Below are positions 15,450 to 18,974 of a DNA stretch of 18,974 bases, in pieces. The notes beneath the pieces are model-generated. The model was given only the letters and a program-made list of their open reading frames with translations, had not been told where the DNA came from and did no database searches. The DNA is from Clostridium sp. CAG:590 (GTDB taxonomy: Bacteria > Bacillota > Clostridia > Lachnospirales > Lachnospiraceae). Every line of letters begins with the position of its first letter. The stretch's first letter is position 1. Position numbers and translations under genes: made by a program. The stretch spans positions 19,845-38,818 of the forward strand of contig HF987843.1 in assembly GCA_000431135.1 (NCBI GenBank). Reading direction: 5' to 3'.

Positions 15450-15764
15450 ATGGAAGGAACAGCATACACTTATATAGTGGAATGTGGAGACGGAAGCTTA
15501 TATACCGGTTGGACGAATCATTTAGAGGAACGGATCATGAATCATAATAATGGAAAAGGCGCCAAATATACCAGAGCAAGACTTCCTGTGCATTTAGTAT
15601 ATTATGAAGTGTTTGCGACGAAACAGGAGGCAATGCAGCGGGAATGGGCAATCAAACAACTGACACGCAAAGACAAGCTATTGCTGATTGAACAATTGCA
15701 GCCAGAGGAAGACCGGAGTTATACGATCCATCGGATTAACGAAGGATTACAGAGTGCTCAATAA
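15450..15764 (+). CDS. GIY-YIG nuclease-like protein (UPF0213/YhbQ family)
   Basis: 104 residues, a stand-alone GIY-YIG domain. The two signature strands are YIV (8-10) and YTG (18-20), followed by HLEERIMNHNNGKGAKYT with the conserved Arg28, and a helix carrying EAMQREWAIKQLTR with the family's conserved Glu. Proteins of this type are small cytoplasmic putative nucleases related to the UvrC and homing-endonuclease domain; their biological role is not settled. The start at 15450 has AAAAAGG about six bases upstream. It stands alone between the degraded abiE region and the amidase gene, and nothing ties it to either. Confidence 0.85.
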   Translation: MEGTAYTYIVECGDGSLYTGWTNHLEERIMNHNNGKGAKYTRARLPVHLVYYEVFATKQEAMQREWAIKQLTRKDKLLLIEQLQPEEDRSYTIHRINEGLQSAQ

Positions 15765-15805
15765 ATGATACAAATACGATACATAGAGTGACTATGATCC
15801 GATTA

Positions 15806-15830
15806 CAGTGATGTTGCAAAAACATTACTG
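15806..15830. repeat. 25-bp palindrome between the GIY-YIG and amidase genes
   Basis: CAGTGATGTT (15806-15815) and AACATTACTG (15821-15830) pair over ten positions, one of them G-T, around a five-base loop (GCAAA). No T-tract follows on either strand, so termination is doubtful. An operator or mRNA end-protecting stem is possible. Confidence 0.5.
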
Positions 15831-15863
15831 AATATACAATCGTAAGATAGAGAAGTGACAAGA

Positions 15864-16646
15864 ATGAACAAACGATATCAGAGATTTTATAAAACCAACA
15901 CGAATAGAAGACGGGCAGGGAGTGGAACAGGGCGAGCAATCCGTGTAAATGAGCGGAAACGGCGGCTTTTGGCAACGGGGGTTGTTATCATTTCTGCCTT
16001 TTTTGTGTTGTTTGCGGTGATTTATTCTTTTCGATACTACTACCGGCAAATGCACAAAGAACCGGAGGTTGCAACAACGGAAGAAGTGATACAGGTACCT
16101 CCGCTTGCCGGCGTAGCAGAACAGTTCCCGGATCTTCCTATTACGGAGGAATTCTTAGATGTCAACCAGTATTCCAGACCGGGGATCGCACTGTCAACGA
16201 ATCCGGAGTATGTGGTCATTCATTATACGGCGAATCCGGGTTCAACTGCCGAACAGAATCGTAACTATTTTGAGAATCTGAAGGATACCGGAGAGACTTA
16301 TGCAAGTGCACAGTTTGTGATCGGATTAGAGGGTGAGATCATTCAGTGTGTGCCTTGTGACGAGATGGCGTATTGTTCCAATAGTCTTAATGACCGCTGC
16401 ATTTCGATTGAGATGTGCCATCCGGATGATACCGGTAATTTTAATGATGCAACATATAATAATTGCGTGTATTTAGTAGCGCAGCTCATGAATTATTATC
16501 ATTTGGATATGGATCATTTGATCCGGCATTATGATGTGACGGGGAAGAATTGTCCAAAATATTTTGTGGAACATGAAGACCGCTGGGAGGTCTTTAAGGA
16601 CTTTGTAAAACAGTATCGGGAGAAATATCAAAATGGCGAAAAATAA
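15864..16646 (+). CDS. Membrane-anchored N-acetylmuramoyl-L-alanine amidase (Amidase_2 type)
   Basis: 260 residues. A basic, cytoplasmic N-terminus of about 35 residues is followed by one membrane helix (LLATGVVIISAFFVLFAVIY, about 35-54), which places the rest outside the cell. The catalytic domain has YVVIHYTANPGST with zinc ligand His120, CISIEMCHP with the candidate catalytic Glu183, and LIRHYDVTGKNCP with zinc ligands His222 and Cys230. It should cleave the bond between MurNAc and L-Ala in peptidoglycan, for wall turnover or germination. The ATG at 15864 is preferred over GTG at 15855; both have only a weak AGAGAAG upstream. A phage-endolysin origin is unlikely given the anchor. Confidence 0.88.
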   Translation: MNKRYQRFYKTNTNRRRAGSGTGRAIRVNERKRRLLATGVVIISAFFVLFAVIYSFRYYYRQMHKEPEVATTEEVIQVPPLAGVAEQFPDLPITEEFLDVNQYSRPGIALSTNPEYVVIHYTANPGSTAEQNRNYFENLKDTGETYASAQFVIGLEGEIIQCVPCDEMAYCSNSLNDRCISIEMCHPDDTGNFNDATYNNCVYLVAQLMNYYHLDMDHLIRHYDVTGKNCPKYFVEHEDRWEVFKDFVKQYREKYQNGEK

Positions 16647-16664
16647 TGGAATATTATCTTGCAA

Positions 16665-16670
16665 TATAAT
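16665..16670 (+). promoter_or_regulatory. -10 box upstream of the uracil permease leader
   Basis: A perfect TATAAT at 16665-16670, just after the amidase stop codon. No good -35 hexamer is seen 16-18 bases upstream. If used, it gives a leader of about 160 bases before the permease gene. Confidence 0.4.
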
Positions 16671-16695
16671 ACGCTAACAAGTATGATAGATATAG

Positions 16696-16813
16696 TGTTT
16701 TCGTAAGCGAGAAGACGCAACACATTGTAGTTGTGACAGAATAAGGAACGGAATCTTTGAGGGTGCCTTACATAAGAGGTAAGATGCCGAGGGAGAAACG
16801 TTGTTGTCACGAC
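16696..16813 (+). promoter_or_regulatory. Structured 5' leader of the uracil permease gene, candidate cis-regulatory RNA
   Basis: Several stems can be drawn. GTGTTTTCG (16696-16704) pairs with CGAGAA and AACAC (to 16723), with an internal bulge. A nine-base stem, GTTGTGACA (16730-16738) with TGTCACGAC (16805-16813), closes a junction. Within the junction GGTGCCTTAC (16762-16771) pairs with GTAAGATGCC (16779-16788) around a seven-base loop. The unpaired flanks are purine rich. A closing stem with an inner arm just before the ribosome binding site is typical of a riboswitch or protein-binding attenuator. I could not match it to a known riboswitch class or to a clear PyrR site, and no U-rich terminator follows. 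Confidence 0.5.
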
Positions 16814-16836
16814 ATGCTTAAGAGAAGGGAGATATT

Positions 16837-18165
16837 ATGAGCAAATCAACAATCAACAAAGAAGCGATCTATGACGCAAGACAGCTTGGTGTACCAAGGA
16901 TGTTAATTCTTGGACTCCAGCATATGTTTGCCATGTTTGGCGCTACGGTATTAGTACCACAGCTTACAGGGTTAAGCATTTCTGCAACTCTTTTGTTTGC
17001 AGGATTAGGAACTTTATTATTTCATTTTCTGACCAAAGGAAAAGTACCGGCATTTCTAGGTTCATCCTTTGCGTTTTTGGCAGGATATGGTGCCATTGCA
17101 CCGAATGGAGAACGGGAACTTCTTCCATATGCCTGTTTTGGTGTTGTATTTGCATCATTGTTATATTTTGTGTTAGCCGCATTGATCAAGATTTTCGGAA
17201 TCAAGAAGGTTATGAAGTTCTTCCCACCGGTTGTAACCGGACCGATCATTATCTCAATCGGATTGACTTTGTCACAGTCTGCGGTGGATAACTGTTCCGC
17301 AAACTGGATTGTTGCGTTAGTGGCTATCCTGATCGTTGTAATCTGCAACATCTGGGGTAAGGGAATGATCCGCGTTATTCCAATCATCTTAGGTGCAGTT
17401 GGTTCCTATGCGGCAGCGGTTGCATTTGGTGATGTGGATTTTACGGCAGTGAAAGAAGCAGCCTGGTTTGGAGCACCATTTGCTATGCAGGATACGGTAT
17501 TCCATATTTTCGAAGCACCAGATACTTCTTTAATGATCACGGCGATCATTACGATCATGCCGATTGCGATTGCTACGATGATGGAGCATATTGGAGATAT
17601 CGCAGCGATTTCTTCTACGGTTGGTCAGAATTTCTTGGAAAATCCGGGACTTCATCGTACTCTGGTTGGTGATGGTCTGGCAACTTTGGTGGCTTCCCTG
17701 TTTGGAGCGCCTGCCAATACAACATATGGAGAGAATACGGGTGTATTAACACTTTCCCGTGTATATGATCCAAGGGTGATCCGGATTGCAGCATGTTTTG
17801 CTGTGTTGTTATCATTTTCACCAAAGTTTGCAGCAGTGATCAGTTCTATGCCGGCAGCAACCTGTGGTGGTATTTCAATCGTATTATATGGTATGATCTC
17901 AGCAGTTGGTGTTCGTAATGTGGTTGAGAATCAGGTAGACTTCAAGGAGTCAAGAAATGTTATCATTGCAGCACTGATCTTGGTGTTGTCAATTGGTATT
18001 AAGTATAGTGCGGCAGGTGCAATCAACATTACAATTGGTGAAGTGACCATTGGCTTGAGCGGTCTGGCAGTTGCTTCGTTGGTTGGTATCATTTTAAATG
18101 CGGTATTGCCGGATTTTTCTACGGAGGAAGTAGTAGAGGGTAAAGAGCCAAAGCCCTTAAAGTAG
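16837..18165 (+). CDS. uraA: Uracil permease, NCS2 family
   Basis: 442 residues with about 14 hydrophobic segments, a proton-coupled importer of uracil in the plasma membrane. QHMFAMFGATVLVPQLTGL near the N-terminus, GSSFAFLAG, and the substrate-site motifs MMEHIGDIAAIS (Glu250, His251) and NTTYGENTGVLTLSRVYDPR (Glu299) correspond to the Glu/His/Glu residues that bind uracil in E. coli UraA. ATG 16837 has GGGAG five bases upstream. The gene is followed after 110 bases by upp, which converts the imported uracil to UMP, so the two form a pyrimidine-salvage pair. Expression is likely tuned by the structured leader (16696-16813). Confidence 0.93.
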   Translation: MSKSTINKEAIYDARQLGVPRMLILGLQHMFAMFGATVLVPQLTGLSISATLLFAGLGTLLFHFLTKGKVPAFLGSSFAFLAGYGAIAPNGERELLPYACFGVVFASLLYFVLAALIKIFGIKKVMKFFPPVVTGPIIISIGLTLSQSAVDNCSANWIVALVAILIVVICNIWGKGMIRVIPIILGAVGSYAAAVAFGDVDFTAVKEAAWFGAPFAMQDTVFHIFEAPDTSLMITAIITIMPIAIATMMEHIGDIAAISSTVGQNFLENPGLHRTLVGDGLATLVASLFGAPANTTYGENTGVLTLSRVYDPRVIRIAACFAVLLSFSPKFAAVISSMPAATCGGISIVLYGMISAVGVRNVVENQVDFKESRNVIIAALILVLSIGIKYSAAGAINITIGEVTIGLSGLAVASLVGIILNAVLPDFSTEEVVEGKEPKPLK

Positions 18166-18275
18166 GATGTTTGTAACAAGAGAGATTTATATTATAGAAA
18201 TAGATAAAATAGGGTAAAGTATTTTGCAAACTTTAATATAGAACGAGAATGAAAACGGAGAGAAGGAGTGTAATT

Positions 18276-18911
18276 ATGGAGAGAGAGAATGTAACAATAT
18301 TAGATCATCCGCTGATTCAGCATAAGATTTCTATGTTGAGAGATGAGAGAACCGGAACCAATGAGTTTCGTAAACTGGTAGAAGAGATTGCAACGTTAAT
18401 GGGATTTGAAGCATTGCGTGATCTGCCATTAGAAGATGTGGAAGTGAAGACACCGATTGAGACCTGTATGACACCAATGATTGCAGGTAAGAAGTTGGCG
18501 GTTGTACCGATTCTTCGTGCCGGACTTGGTATGGTTAATGGAATCTTAACGCTAGTTCCGTCAGCCAAAGTAGGTCATATCGGACTTTGCAGAAATGAAG
18601 TGACACATGAACCGGAAGAGTATTATTGCAAATTGCCACATCCAATTGATCAGCGTACAATTGTTGTTGTGGATCCAATGCTGGCAACCGGCGGTTCTGC
18701 AGTTGCTGCTGTGGATTTCATTAAGGCAAGAGGTGGTAAGAACATTAAGTTTATGTGTATTATTGCTGCACCGGAAGGAATTGACCGTCTGATGGAAGCA
18801 CATCCGGATATTCATCTGTATGTTGGACATCTTGACAGATGTTTGAATGAAAATGCATACATTATGCCGGGTCTTGGTGATGCAGGAGATCGAATCTTCG
18901 GAACCAAGTAA
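18276..18911 (+). CDS. upp: Uracil phosphoribosyltransferase
   Basis: 211 residues, the normal length, full family match from MERENVTILDHPLIQHK to the C-terminal GLGDAGDRIFGTK. It makes UMP from uracil and PRPP in the cytoplasm. The PRPP-binding loop is VVDPMLATGGSA (about 131-142), and PILRAGLGM and the GLGDAGDR uracil-site motif are intact. ATG 18276 is chosen because AAGGAG lies eight bases upstream; an ATG at 18249 would add nine residues that have no counterpart in the family. The 110-base gap from uraA contains AT-rich sequence with no convincing promoter or terminator, so co-transcription with uraA is probable. Confidence 0.95.
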   Translation: MERENVTILDHPLIQHKISMLRDERTGTNEFRKLVEEIATLMGFEALRDLPLEDVEVKTPIETCMTPMIAGKKLAVVPILRAGLGMVNGILTLVPSAKVGHIGLCRNEVTHEPEEYYCKLPHPIDQRTIVVVDPMLATGGSAVAAVDFIKARGGKNIKFMCIIAAPEGIDRLMEAHPDIHLYVGHLDRCLNENAYIMPGLGDAGDRIFGTK

Positions 18912-18920
18912 ACTTATATA

Positions 18921-18949
18921 CCCTTGCACAGCGTAAGGGACGGATGTGC
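18921..18949 (+). other. Short inverted repeats after upp
   Basis: CCCTT (18921-18925) and AAGGG (18935-18939), and GCACA (18926-18930) and TGTGC (18945-18949), form alternative short stems. There is no T-tract, so this is not a standard terminator. It may belong to the leader of the next gene, which lies outside the window. Confidence 0.25.
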
Positions 18950-18974
18950 GAAATATTTAGGGTGTAGTATCAGT

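Noticed and set aside
15341..15547. 68-codon plus-strand ORF overlapping the start of the GIY-YIG gene
   Set aside because: It overlaps a clear family member in another frame and has no family features or ribosome binding site.
16696..16836. Purine, TPP, SAM or guanidine riboswitch before uraA
   Set aside because: None of the conserved core sequences of these classes could be found, so only an unclassified structured leader is reported.
1..18974. CRISPR array, tRNA, rRNA or intact insertion sequence
   Set aside because: No regularly spaced repeats, no tRNA cloverleaf or rRNA segments, and no transposase frame were seen on either strand.

Overview
The window looks like a chromosomal segment of a low-GC Gram-positive of the class Clostridia, most likely family Lachnospiraceae. 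This rests on the gene repertoire (GH94 cellobiose phosphorylase beside a mutarotase, an EF2568-type cysteine desulfurase, UraA/Upp), on strong AGGAGG-like ribosome binding sites and on TTGACA/TATAAT promoters. It is inference from sequence character, not a database match.

Layout. (1) 1-1546, minus strand: the start of a cellobiose phosphorylase (cut by the window edge) and an aldose 1-epimerase-like gene. (2) 1662-3815: a Y-family DNA polymerase (plus) converging through a shared terminator on a small HD (p)ppGpp-hydrolase-like gene and an XRE regulator (both minus). (3) 3952-14068, plus strand: a defence island. A strong promoter carrying a palindromic operator precedes a tiny XRE-like ORF. 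It is followed by five genes whose families match the SspABCD-SspE single-strand DNA phosphorothioation system, in the order D-B-C-A-E: PAPS-reductase/PP-loop protein with ferredoxin tail, DUF4007 protein, 1218-residue P-loop ATPase, cysteine desulfurase, and DUF262-DUF1524 effector. (4) 14159-15160: a toxin-antitoxin graveyard with an intact MNT nucleotidyltransferase, a truncated presumed HEPN partner, and internally deleted remnants of an AbiEi/AbiEii pair. (5) 15450-18911: ordinary genes for a GIY-YIG protein, a membrane-anchored amidase, uracil permease and uracil phosphoribosyltransferase, with a structured leader before the permease.

How it fits together. In the known Ssp system the desulfurase (A) supplies sulfur, the PP-loop enzyme (D) activates the DNA backbone, B nicks, C is the ATPase, and E is an NTPase/nuclease stimulated by phosphorothioate. 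The most striking observation is that sspD is broken here. An imperfect 19-bp tandem duplication (14/19 identical) sits exactly on the CWCC-PN motif and shifts the frame, while sspB, sspC, sspA and sspE are all open. Because SspE is stimulated by the modification rather than blocked by it, losing D would be expected to silence the system without poisoning the cell. The duplication could also be reversible, an untested idea. Downstream, the abiEi remnant shows a one-base slip in a T8 tract plus a large internal deletion, so the island seems to be decaying from its 3' side.
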